Below the pieces are notes generated by a model. It did no database searches. It was not told the origin of the DNA and saw only the letters and a program-made list of their open reading frames with translations. This document shows positions 8,632 to 17,488 of a stretch of 64,000 bases of DNA, piece after piece. This stretch comes from Candidatus Zixiibacteriota bacterium (lineage in GTDB: Bacteria > Zixibacteria > MSB-5A5 > GN15 > JACZUZ01). The position numbers were made by a program, and so were the translations under genes. Where the stretch lies: positions 62,001-126,000 of the forward strand of contig JAJRPJ010000011.1 in assembly GCA_024280835.1 (NCBI GenBank), given 5' to 3'. The number at the start of each line of letters is the position of its first letter. Position 1 is the stretch's first letter.

Positions 8632-9864
8632 CTAATTTGCTAGTTGTTTAGACTCACTTTCTGTCCTTTTTGAAGGCGCTTTTACTGGCTTCTCGGCCAT
8701 TGTCCCGTGTTCAGAACAAGCCCCAGAGGTCAATATCCCACGCGAACTTGACACCAAACCAGCGCCATCTTCATGAAAAATGTCTTCTTGAAGATTGTCT
8801 CTGTGAGGACTGTCTCCGTGAGGACTGCCTAGATAAGGATTATCTTTGTGAGGTGAATTAGTGAGAGAGAGAAATTGGCGGTTTGTGTTGGGTACAACAT
8901 CAGTCAGCCCAACCGTCCCGACAATATAATCAATATCGGCCAAATGTCGAGAAACTTCTGCCATTTGTTGTGAAGTAATAACTGGCGCGCTAAGCCCTTC
9001 GCCAAAGATAGCCATGAATGCCTTGCGCAATTCATGTGGCCTTAGTTCTGTTGATATACCTTGGGCGAATAAACCTGTGCCCGTAGATGACGAATCTGCG
9101 CCTTTACCCTGCTTACTATAACACTCATTATGGGTAGATTTGTTTCCACCAGCGCGTAACTGATTTTCTTGGCTTGTATCTTTTCGGAGCGGCCTATCAA
9201 ATAATGCGGGGTGCCGAACGACTCCGCCAAGCTTAATAGAGCCATGCTGAAAAAAGCGCCCACCCTGAACCCTTTGCGCCGAAGCGACAACTTTCATCCC
9301 CTCGACGGTCAACTCATGACGTGCAGTCGAAACAAAACAATGCGGGCTTTGGCGATCTTGGCGGTGCGCTGGAACATACCCCACACTTTTTTCAGCCTGA
9401 GCATCCAGCCCCGCCTCACGCATGAATCGCAGAAGAGCCTTAACAATTAGCTCAGCAATCTCTTTGCCAGCAGCCAATGGAGTGGCCCCTCCTTCTTGCT
9501 TATCCTGAACCCGTGTGACAAAAGAATAGGTCAGCTCAGCCGAATCATGATAGATAGCCCTACCACCAGTCACTCGCCTTACAGCGTTCTCACCTGCTAA
9601 CAGCGCCCCACAATCAATTGCTCGGCGCCATGACTGGTTGCGACCAATACTGATTCCAGCAGGCTCCCAGCGATATATCCGCAGAAACGACTCACCCATA
9701 GCTAACGGAGCCGACTCAGCCATCCAAGAATCGAGGGCCATATTCAAAGTCGGGGAAAAGGCTAACCCATCAGGGCAAATACCTGAAGACGGTATTACCG
9801 AAAGTAGAGTTTCAATCGACCCTATTGTCTCTAGTGAAATAGCTTTAGTATCTGTGAAATTCAT
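8632..9864 (-). CDS. Lipoate/octanoate protein ligase family (BPL/LplA/LipB fold)
   Basis: A 410-residue protein. The signature RRVTGGRAIYHDSAELTYS near residues 95-113 matches the lipoate/octanoate-binding loop RRxxGGGxVxHD. A second motif, VEGMKVVASAQR, supplies the conserved lysine. These enzymes attach lipoyl or octanoyl groups to the E2 and GcvH subunits. The ligase core occupies about the first 330 residues. The last ~80 form a low-complexity tail from a 15-bp repeat plus a basic end, which is not part of the family. ATG 9864 is the first start available, and no strong ribosome binding site is visible. It stands alone between two intergenic gaps. Ligase and transferase activities cannot be separated from sequence alone. 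Confidence 0.8.
   Translation of the reverse strand: MNFTDTKAISLETIGSIETLLSVIPSSGICPDGLAFSPTLNMALDSWMAESAPLAMGESFLRIYRWEPAGISIGRNQSWRRAIDCGALLAGENAVRRVTGGRAIYHDSAELTYSFVTRVQDKQEGGATPLAAGKEIAELIVKALLRFMREAGLDAQAEKSVGYVPAHRQDRQSPHCFVSTARHELTVEGMKVVASAQRVQGGRFFQHGSIKLGGVVRHPALFDRPLRKDTSQENQLRAGGNKSTHNECYSKQGKGADSSSTGTGLFAQGISTELRPHELRKAFMAIFGEGLSAPVITSQQMAEVSRHLADIDYIVGTVGLTDVVPNTNRQFLSLTNSPHKDNPYLGSPHGDSPHRDNLQEDIFHEDGAGLVSSSRGILTSGACSEHGTMAEKPVKAPSKRTESESKQLAN
8781..8855 (-). repeat. 15-bp in-frame tandem repeat in ligase C-terminal tail
   Basis: Five adjacent degenerate 15-bp units (TGTCTCTGTGAGGAC and TGTCTCCGTGAGGAC are the closest pair) encode pentapeptides on the minus strand, such as HGDSP, HRDNL and QEDIF. 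The repeat sits outside the conserved ligase core. Confidence 0.8.
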
Positions 9865-10443
9865 TTAGTAAGACTCGTCCAGTAACTTTACACTTCCATT
9901 TATTGATTAGGCGCCACTCTGACTTAACATGCGAACCAGTTTCATGCCGTCCACCTAGCTCAAATAAGTCCTTCATAACTAGCCGTAACCTTGTAGGAAT
10001 GGCCTGCCAAGCGCCTTACTTGGCAGACTACAACCCCCGAGGCACGCACCCAATTAAAACATAAGCGGCGCCAATTATCCACTCATAGTGTAACTCTTTG
10101 AATAGCAACTACATGACCTTCGCTCGCCTTTTACTAATTACGCTACAGCGCAATACTTGCGTCGAGAAAACAGGCAGACAATCGGCCTTCAAATATAAAC
10201 AATTGCTACATAATAGCTTACAATACGGCTACCCATAATAGACCTGCAATGCCGATATTACGAAACTCTCGCAATATCGCAGATAATTACGATTGGGGGG
10301 GTAAGCGCTCGCTCTCCCAATAGAGGTCATCGGAAAGTCAGAGAAAATCTCTGGCAAAACCAAGTATTCTACTGATGTTGGATGGAGTATCAATTGCAAA
10401 AGATTGGATGGACTAAATGATTGACAAGAAACCCAAACAACAA
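9865..10443. other. Intergenic, no gene seen
   Basis: About 580 bases upstream of the ligase gene and downstream of the sigma-54 activator gene. It holds a G7 tract at 10295-10301 inside a weak TTGGG/CCCAA inverted repeat. I find no RNA gene and no open frame with coding character. The ligase promoter should lie here but cannot be placed. Confidence 0.45.
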
Positions 10444-13400
10444 CTAATGGACTGGCCCGAGGTCGTTAAAATTAATGTCGTATTGTTTGATTTTCAATCG
10501 TAAAGTTGACTCTGGGATATTCAGTTTTGCGGCGGCATGCTTCTTGACACCATGAGACTGCTCGAGAGCTTGAGCGATGAAGCGTTTCTCATGTGCGGCG
10601 ATGAAATCATAAAGTGAAAAATCGATTTTTCCATCCGACCAATTCATTGCCGTTTGGTCAACAGCAATAGAGTCTTTATCCAGACCAACCGCCTCTGACA
10701 AACCACTTCCAGCTACATTATTAGAACCAGTAATTTTTACTGAAAGCAGTTCAGGAGTAACTCGCTTAGACTCTCCAGCAATTAAACACAGCTTCTTCAC
10801 TTCGTTCTCGAGTTCACGGATATTACCTGGCCAGTCGTACTTGACCATAGCCGCAATCGAATCAGGGGAGAAAGTAATTCCACTGCCTTCGCTAAAGCGC
10901 TCTATCAAAAGAGGTATATCTTCTTTTCGCTCGCGCAGAGAAGGTAGATGGAAACACAAAGCCGAAAGTCGATAGTAAAGATCACTTCGGAATGTCCCTT
11001 TTTCCATCGCTATTTGCAAATCAACATGTGTCGCTGAAATAATGCGCACATCAACTTTGCGAGGAGTAGACTCACCTAAACGCACCACTTCTTTTTCTTC
11101 TAGAACACGTAATATCTTAGCCTGAACTGTCAGTGGCATATCGCCGATTTCATCGAGAAAAAACGCTCCGCCATCGGCTTCTTCAAATAGACCCGGTTTG
11201 TCTCTATCGGCGCCAGTGAAAGCTCCGCGCACATAACCAAACAACTCAGACTCAAGCAAAGTCTCAGGCAACGCCGCGCAATTAACTGAGATGAACCTAT
11301 GCTCGCGACGATTTGAATTGTAGTGAATGGCTTTGGCTAAGAGATCCTTGCCGCTTCCTGTTTCACCAGTAATCGTAATAGAAATATCAGAATTGACAAC
11401 CTGACGAATACGTGTCAGCATCTCGAGCATTTGTGGACTGCGTGTCAGAATTGTCTCGAAACCAACTTTTTCCTGCATCTGCTCTTTGAGACGCTTGTTG
11501 TCTTCCAACAAGCGTTGCTTTTGTGATTGAGCTAATTCCAAAGCGACAAAGTCGGAGAACCCAACCGCCAAATCCAATTCTTCCTGAGAAAACGGCTTGA
11601 AACTCTCAAAAGTGTTACTTTGCCTGGCCCCAAGTTGACCATCTGCGTTATCACATAACCTATCGAGGTACATATAACCAATAGTTTCATTGGCCACGCG
11701 CAATGGCGTCACAATCACACTATTAACTAAGGTCCTACTAGACGACGGGGCTAATTCATTGATATATGGGTCAATCGAACTATCAAAAATAATTGTCGGG
11801 CGCTCAATCGAAAATTCCTCGCCGAGCAACTTATCGAATGAACCAACAAAAGCCACACGTTCGTTTTCAGTCATTCCAGGTGTGCTGAAAATCTCCCGAG
11901 TATTCTCAGAAGACATAACAATAACTCTGTCAGCGCTAGTTCTGGCGCCTAAAGTTTCTATGGTCTTGAACATATCTCCGCTGTGGCAAGAACTGTCCGA
12001 GGAGACGCTGTCTGAGTCTCCAACAAAACCTCCGAAAAGGCTGAATGGATTAGCTCTAGAAATTGAATGAGCAACCGCATCAGTAGCATAGGAAGCAAGC
12101 GCCAATTCAACCTTGCGAAGCTTCGAACTATCTCCCAAGGTCTCAAAGATTCCTCGTGCACGGCGCAAAGGAGCATAACCATCGCTGAACTTACCTGCTT
12201 GGAAACAGGCCGCCGCAAAGGCAAATTCCGCCTCGGCTGAATATATAGCAACTCCCAATCCTTCAAAAACTGAAACAGCTTCGTTCAAAGCTTTTAGTAC
12301 AAGTTCATTCTCCGAAGCGCCATAGATATGCTGTGCGCGCATCAAAGTCTGTGCCAGAATAAATGGATCTCCTACAGCCCTGAGTATTGCTATCCCCTGA
12401 TCAAAATTATGAGCGGCTTGTTTGTCTGCCTTACTACTGTCGCTTGATCGTAGAGCATACAAATGACCGAGCAACGAATTGCATACACCTTGCTCAACTT
12501 TTTCACCCAAACGCTCACAACGCTCAAGAGTTTGCTGGGCTAATGAAAAGGCATCGTCATATAGCTCAAGCCCCATCAGAGCCTCGGTCAATAGTCGACC
12601 GATTTGGGTAACCAAAGCCGAATCAGGCGCTAACTCCTTGGACTCAGCAAGTGACTCAGTCAAAATCGTACGAGCTAAACGATAGTCACCCTGCATTAGA
12701 GCAACTAGACCACGGTATTCGGCAAGATTGAGACGCTCGCGACCCAGATTATTTGCTTCAATCAATTCATGCGCTTGCGCATAACGCTCCTCACACACGC
12801 TAAAATCACGACGCAAAGAACTCAAGTAACCTAAAGACAACAGTTTACGAGTAGCTGGCAAATCTAATTTGTTCTTGAGATCATGCTCGAGGGCTTTTAG
12901 AAGTAGCTTTTCCGCCTCATCCCAGCGACCTGTATAAATATGCAAGCGGCCAATATTACTACGCAATATCAGTTCTCGGCCAGGGTCACCTTCGGCAAGA
13001 ATTAGAGCATCCTGAAGAAACTCAGTGGCTTTGCTATATTCAGAACGAATTGAAGCAATTTTAGCCAACTCATTCAATCCCAAAACCACACCAGGTCGAT
13101 GCTCAGCTCGTCTAAATGCTGAAATTGCATCGCGAGCGCGCATATCCGCCTCGCTGAGTTCACCAGTAAGTGAGTAACATTTTGAGAGATTCCAAAGAAC
13201 ACGACCGACTCGGCGGTTCATCGAAGAAGGGGCCAACAATTCAAGCGCTGAGAGACCGCATTCAATCGCTTGTTCGTAGTTTCCGGATAGAAGATTACTT
13301 TCGCTACTCAGCGACAAAAATAGACCGCGCTCCAGCCCAGCAGACGCAAACGCCTCGGGTGGTAACTTAGCTAATTCCTCTATGGCCAATTGCGGCCGCC

Positions 13401-13476
13401 TGTGAAGAAACAGCTCTTCGACAGACAGCAAACGCTGGTCAAACTCGGCCAGTGGATGTGAGGACGGATTAATCAT
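10444..13476 (-). CDS. Sigma-54-dependent transcriptional activator with TPR and GAF domains
   Basis: About 1010 residues from ATG 13476; a TTG at 13506 is an alternative, and neither has a clear ribosome binding site. The first ~450 residues are TPR-like helices, followed by a GAF-like sensory domain (~residues 490-650) with a coiled segment. The AAA+ domain has Walker A GETGSGKD, the sigma-54-contacting GAFTGA loop and Walker B FFLDEIG. The C-terminus is a Fis-type helix-turn-helix (KKHAAAKLNIPESTLRLKIK). The intact GAFTGA loop predicts ATP-driven opening of sigma-54 promoters. TPRs in place of a receiver suggest a protein- or peptide-sensing input (inference). The gene follows a small secreted protein gene on the same strand. 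No -24/-12 promoter was convincingly found in the window. Confidence 0.9.
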   Translation of the reverse strand: MINPSSHPLAEFDQRLLSVEELFLHRRPQLAIEELAKLPPEAFASAGLERGLFLSLSSESNLLSGNYEQAIECGLSALELLAPSSMNRRVGRVLWNLSKCYSLTGELSEADMRARDAISAFRRAEHRPGVVLGLNELAKIASIRSEYSKATEFLQDALILAEGDPGRELILRSNIGRLHIYTGRWDEAEKLLLKALEHDLKNKLDLPATRKLLSLGYLSSLRRDFSVCEERYAQAHELIEANNLGRERLNLAEYRGLVALMQGDYRLARTILTESLAESKELAPDSALVTQIGRLLTEALMGLELYDDAFSLAQQTLERCERLGEKVEQGVCNSLLGHLYALRSSDSSKADKQAAHNFDQGIAILRAVGDPFILAQTLMRAQHIYGASENELVLKALNEAVSVFEGLGVAIYSAEAEFAFAAACFQAGKFSDGYAPLRRARGIFETLGDSSKLRKVELALASYATDAVAHSISRANPFSLFGGFVGDSDSVSSDSSCHSGDMFKTIETLGARTSADRVIVMSSENTREIFSTPGMTENERVAFVGSFDKLLGEEFSIERPTIIFDSSIDPYINELAPSSSRTLVNSVIVTPLRVANETIGYMYLDRLCDNADGQLGARQSNTFESFKPFSQEELDLAVGFSDFVALELAQSQKQRLLEDNKRLKEQMQEKVGFETILTRSPQMLEMLTRIRQVVNSDISITITGETGSGKDLLAKAIHYNSNRREHRFISVNCAALPETLLESELFGYVRGAFTGADRDKPGLFEEADGGAFFLDEIGDMPLTVQAKILRVLEEKEVVRLGESTPRKVDVRIISATHVDLQIAMEKGTFRSDLYYRLSALCFHLPSLRERKEDIPLLIERFSEGSGITFSPDSIAAMVKYDWPGNIRELENEVKKLCLIAGESKRVTPELLSVKITGSNNVAGSGLSEAVGLDKDSIAVDQTAMNWSDGKIDFSLYDFIAAHEKRFIAQALEQSHGVKKHAAAKLNIPESTLRLKIKQYDINFNDLGPVH

Positions 13477-13620
13477 TTCGCACGGCGTTAAAACAAACGA
13501 TGGCAATTAACAACTGCCGATGGTGGGGGGATCGTCTGCTTTACTCTCTCCTATTCAAATTTTCGACGCTAAACGATAGCGCAATAACTACTTACAATTG
13601 TCGCATTCCCTCATACTAAA

Positions 13621-13950
13621 CTAGAAGTTTTTCTGCTGACTAGCTTCAGTCTCGCCATTCGGATTCTCAAGAGCCATTCTACCTAGAAACGTAAAGTTCG
13701 TAACAAAGTAGTTGAAACTATGGCTGACGAAAGTGAGAAGACCATCCGTTCCAATATAAACGGTACCCAAATACAGAGGCTCAATAAAGCCCGTACCATC
13801 ACCATTTGGAGTAGTTCCAGAACTGACATTATCACCTGAACTGCCGTCTGAATCCCAAGGGTTCTCACCACCAAAAGCGGGGATTGAAACTAAACTCAAC
13901 ATTGCGACAAGGCACAGAAGAGCGCTAAATCTCTTGAGTATCTCTTTCAT
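13621..13950 (-). CDS. Small secreted protein, function unknown
   Basis: A 109-residue protein with a textbook signal peptide (KRFSALLCLVAMLSLVSIPAFG, cleavage after AFG). The ~85-residue mature part is rich in G, S, D and N, then has a hydrophobic aromatic stretch. AAAGGCAAG lies 5' of the ATG. I recognise no family. It is followed on the same strand, after ~145 bases, by the sigma-54 activator gene, so the two may be linked functionally, for example a secreted signal and its regulator, but nothing proves this. Confidence 0.65.
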   Translation of the reverse strand: MKEILKRFSALLCLVAMLSLVSIPAFGGENPWDSDGSSGDNVSSGTTPNGDGTGFIEPLYLGTVYIGTDGLLTFVSHSFNYFVTNFTFLGRMALENPNGETEASQQKNF

Positions 13951-14422
13951 AATATCTTGCCTTTGTTGACCCGTTCCGACGACCTAACGCATTTGTTAAA
14001 ATCACGTCGGTCGACTCTTTCTTAACTTTTCTTTTCGATAAAACCTTACATCCAGCCTCACGGTGGCTGCCCTGAGAACCTGTCGGCCCATTTGGTCATC
14101 TCCGAAAACCAGACACATACGCGACATCAAATCATTTATCCGCATGACATATGCAAATACATCCATCCATAACTACCAAAGTAGCCTGAACAAAAATGAA
14201 GCGCGGGTGAGGCGCAAAAGTTAGCGACTAATTCTCTGGCTAGCCGTAACGTGAATATTTCTTGCCCTCTACACTATAAGGCGCAGAAAATGCGGTGTCA
14301 AGGACTATTTTGGCCACCACGCCACCCAAACCTCTCAAATCAACCAGTAAAACTCCTCCGATCTAGAAAGAATCACCGAGAGCGCAGATCCTGCGCCGCA
14401 GCGACACTATCCGCATCCACGC
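13951..14422. other. Intergenic, no gene seen
   Basis: About 470 bases between the small secreted protein gene and the end of the large exported protein gene. I see no tRNA, no strong hairpin and no coding frame. The promoter of the small gene presumably lies near its left end. Confidence 0.45.
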
Positions 14423-17140
14423 TCACATAATCACCACAATCTTGCCGAGTTGAGTCTGGCCTGAGGGTGTTTCGACTACAAAATAGTAAATCCCAGAGAC
14501 CACCACTTGTAAATTTCGAGAGATAACATCCCAAGTATCGTGCATGGCCGAGGGGTCATTGGCTGGTTTGTCGTGAATTATCTGGCGAATCAGATCACCA
14601 TCTAAAGAATAGACACTAATCACGCACTCGGGAGGCAGATTCGTAAAATGAATTAGACGATTACGCTCGTCGGCAAAATCCTCACGCCCACGCCCTTCGA
14701 AGCCTTGCGCACGATAATTGCCGTTGACCCGATATGGATTCGGATAGGCAATTACATTCAAGCCATTCGGAATAGTTGAATCAACCCTATCCTGCGCCAA
14801 GGCTTCAACCGCAACCGCAGTTGGGCTAGTTTCCAGGAAACCTAAATCGGAGCCAGGCGAGCCAAAATCAAATGATGTCACCGCCACAAAATATGGCTGT
14901 GAAGGCAATAAATTATCAAGTGTTAGCGCGTATTCATAGAACTTAAAACCCTTGCCATCGGCGGTTAATTCGCCCCCCTCGTAGAAAACATTTTTGCCTG
15001 TCAATGGGTCTTTGTACCAAGTGTCCTCGGTGAAAGCCTTACCGAGATCGAGAGTGTGCGGTCGTGGTTCGTTTGGGAATAGCTTGTGAATCGCTGTTAG
15101 ATCAGACAAGTCGCTTTGATTGTAATCCTGTCTGGTAAAATAGAATGTCGAATCACCAACAATCAGCGGATTGTCGATACCGTTGAATAATGGGTCATAC
15201 CGCGAACTTCCGCGCGCATAGGCGATTTGGATTTCGCGTTTGGAAAACGGCTTGCGAATCACAATCCAAGGATGTTTGCCGAAAAAACGTTTGACAAAAA
15301 CAAATTGCGTATAATCCTCAATATCGAAACTCGAAATCAAAGCCATATCCGAACGACGTGGTGTCAGTCCGACATAGACACGGTACCCCTCAAAATCAAG
15401 CTCATTGGTGAAAATATCAGGAGTCGTCTCGGATTCTAAACCATTCCATTCGACAACCAATTTACCAAATGAGGGACTGATGCGCATCGCAGGCGCAGGC
15501 GGTGGAGACGCCGCGCGAAAATCTGGCACACCATCACCAGTGAAATACGTTGTGTCAATGACACTGATGAAACTGACTGTATCGACAGCAAAAGTCGTCT
15601 CTGACGGAGCGGCGTTCTCATCAACAACAAAAGTTGTTTCAATAACAGGCACAGCATCATTGACACAAGTATGGAACTTGCCTTTGTAACCATCGCCATC
15701 AGTGTCAAAACCAGGATTATCATAAACCCAACCCGCCCAAGTCGCGTTTTTGATTAGCTCTGAAAAATCTAAATTGTCGATATACGGCTGGGGATTGTAC
15801 GGATCCCAATTGTCCTGAACATTAGTCGCCGAAGTATGAAAGTTCTCACCACCAACCCAAGCGAATGTGAAAGGAATGTTCTCGCCGGGTTTCAAATCGA
15901 ATGGGCCGACTGAAAGCATGCTACCGACGACGCCTCCCATAGCGATTTTGGCAGCGCTGTCAGGTGGCGGAAGCCAGCCAACGGAACTAAAATCTATCGC
16001 TGAAAGTAGTTGGTCATAGTCGACTTCTCCAGAGGACATTACATAATATGTGTTGCGGTCACCGAAAGGTCGCGCATCATCGAATCCAAAGTTTCGAAAA
16101 GGACGCGAAGTTGTACCGACCTTACGGGGTCCAAAGTGCTGGTGTCCTTCCCCCGGTCCTCTGTACCACCAATTGTAGGAGAGTTTCTTGAACTGGCTTA
16201 TTGGGCGTAGGACTCGTAACCCAATAGCGCTTGTTACCGAGAATTGATCGAACTCATCCTTGGAACTGTTCGGGTTGCCATCATTGTCGGCGCTCCAAAC
16301 AACATCAAAACCCGAATTGAATGAGGCGCCACAGTCACCAAACGCGAAGGCTGGAGGCTTGGTGAGCCGACCGACAATATCGTCAACACCGGTAATTCTT
16401 GCGCCACTAACTGAACCTGCAAGCCACAGTCCCAAATATAACTTCGAAAGTTGGCGTACACCGACATTGGTAATTCGATAATCAAAAATGATGAAATCAT
16501 CAGCATGTGACAAACTCCAAGCGTAGCTCGTCTGTTCAATTTTCAATCCCAATGGGCGATGTTCGCGCTGGTCAACAAAATCAATGGCGACAAAATTGGG
16601 ATGAGTTACGGTATCATAAAAGACGACGGAGATATCCTGCTCAGAATGGGCGAGATTTGGGAAAACATTGTCTATGAGACTTCGCACCTGCAATGTCTCG
16701 CCCTGTGTTTCTTGAGTGTTTTTGGGAAGCGGGAAGAACTCAGCTAAACCCGAGACAAGCGTGTCGCGACCAAGCAGGGCGCCTATCAGAATACTAGGTG
16801 TCGGAAAAGAGGTTTCTGTTTTTCGGGGATACTGCGCGAGGGAACTACCGCCAAAAGTTGTAAAGTCGAGAGTTTGGCCGATAAATCCGTAGTTGGTTAC
16901 GATAGTTCGCAGATTCCCAACATCATGAAAAGCGGATTGCAAGTATGGCCTTAGTGTTACAGCGCTCTTTAGAGAGCGAGGATTCATCGATTGTCCACTG
17001 AAATACTGAGACAGACTATCTTCATGTTGTAACTCATGACCAAAAGAGACTTGTGCTAAACAACAAAGCCAGCCAACGCATAGAACGCTCAACTTCAATA
17101 AGTTGCCTACAACTCGATTCGACTCTGTCATAACACTCAT
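14423..17140 (-). CDS. Large exported protein with type IX / FlgD-like C-terminal sorting domain
   Basis: About 905 residues from ATG 17140, with AAGGCAAG upstream and a signal peptide soon after (LLKLSVLCVGWLCCLAQVSFG). The body has no catalytic motif that I recognise. It contains an FN3-like stretch beginning PAMRISPSFGKLVVEWNG. The last ~120 residues start with VIAYPNPYRVNG and run to VVSGIYYFVVETPSGQ, the layout of FlgD-Ig / type IX type-A sorting domains that direct surface attachment. The frame continues to 17242, but that extension lacks a ribosome binding site and would bury the signal peptide. It is similar in design to the exported protein at 37.5-40.3 kb. The role is probably an extracellular or surface protein with unknown substrate. 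Confidence 0.8.
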   Translation of the reverse strand: MSVMTESNRVVGNLLKLSVLCVGWLCCLAQVSFGHELQHEDSLSQYFSGQSMNPRSLKSAVTLRPYLQSAFHDVGNLRTIVTNYGFIGQTLDFTTFGGSSLAQYPRKTETSFPTPSILIGALLGRDTLVSGLAEFFPLPKNTQETQGETLQVRSLIDNVFPNLAHSEQDISVVFYDTVTHPNFVAIDFVDQREHRPLGLKIEQTSYAWSLSHADDFIIFDYRITNVGVRQLSKLYLGLWLAGSVSGARITGVDDIVGRLTKPPAFAFGDCGASFNSGFDVVWSADNDGNPNSSKDEFDQFSVTSAIGLRVLRPISQFKKLSYNWWYRGPGEGHQHFGPRKVGTTSRPFRNFGFDDARPFGDRNTYYVMSSGEVDYDQLLSAIDFSSVGWLPPPDSAAKIAMGGVVGSMLSVGPFDLKPGENIPFTFAWVGGENFHTSATNVQDNWDPYNPQPYIDNLDFSELIKNATWAGWVYDNPGFDTDGDGYKGKFHTCVNDAVPVIETTFVVDENAAPSETTFAVDTVSFISVIDTTYFTGDGVPDFRAASPPPAPAMRISPSFGKLVVEWNGLESETTPDIFTNELDFEGYRVYVGLTPRRSDMALISSFDIEDYTQFVFVKRFFGKHPWIVIRKPFSKREIQIAYARGSSRYDPLFNGIDNPLIVGDSTFYFTRQDYNQSDLSDLTAIHKLFPNEPRPHTLDLGKAFTEDTWYKDPLTGKNVFYEGGELTADGKGFKFYEYALTLDNLLPSQPYFVAVTSFDFGSPGSDLGFLETSPTAVAVEALAQDRVDSTIPNGLNVIAYPNPYRVNGNYRAQGFEGRGREDFADERNRLIHFTNLPPECVISVYSLDGDLIRQIIHDKPANDPSAMHDTWDVISRNLQVVVSGIYYFVVETPSGQTQLGKIVVIM

Positions 17141-17350
17141 CACCGGTCTTGCCTTAGCAGGCCATCGGATCCAACATAGCCTACAATATTTGGTGAGTGG
17201 CGTGTACGCTGGGGAATGTTTTGACAAAGTTTTTCTGCCCAAGCGAAACAGAGGGGATGCCTCTCATTTAGTTTAGTATATAGTCGAGGGCTTGTTGTGT
17301 CAAGCGCAAAGTTGTGGCGTTGGCTGTGAGAGCCAAAAGAGCGGCATCAT

Positions 17351-17435
17351 TGTCATGCTGAGCGTAGCGAAGTATCTTATTGGATGTTAGCAAGGACGAA
17401 TCATGGAAAGACACTTCACTACCTTCAGTGTGACA
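17351..17435. repeat. REP-like pair of inverted palindromic units
   Basis: A 24-nt unit beginning TGTCATGCTGAGCGTAGCGA (17351-17374) is matched by an inverted, diverged copy at 17412-17435 ending in GTGTGACA. The two arms can pair across a 37-nt spacer. The motif is of the TGTCAxxCTGAGxGxAGxGAAG type seen as a dispersed repeat in many bacterial genomes. It sits in the intergenic space after corC/hlyC and before the exported protein gene. Confidence 0.65.
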
Positions 17436-17488
17436 ATCGCCGCAACACCTACAACATCTGGAGTTAGGTAATGATTCGGGCAGTTACA

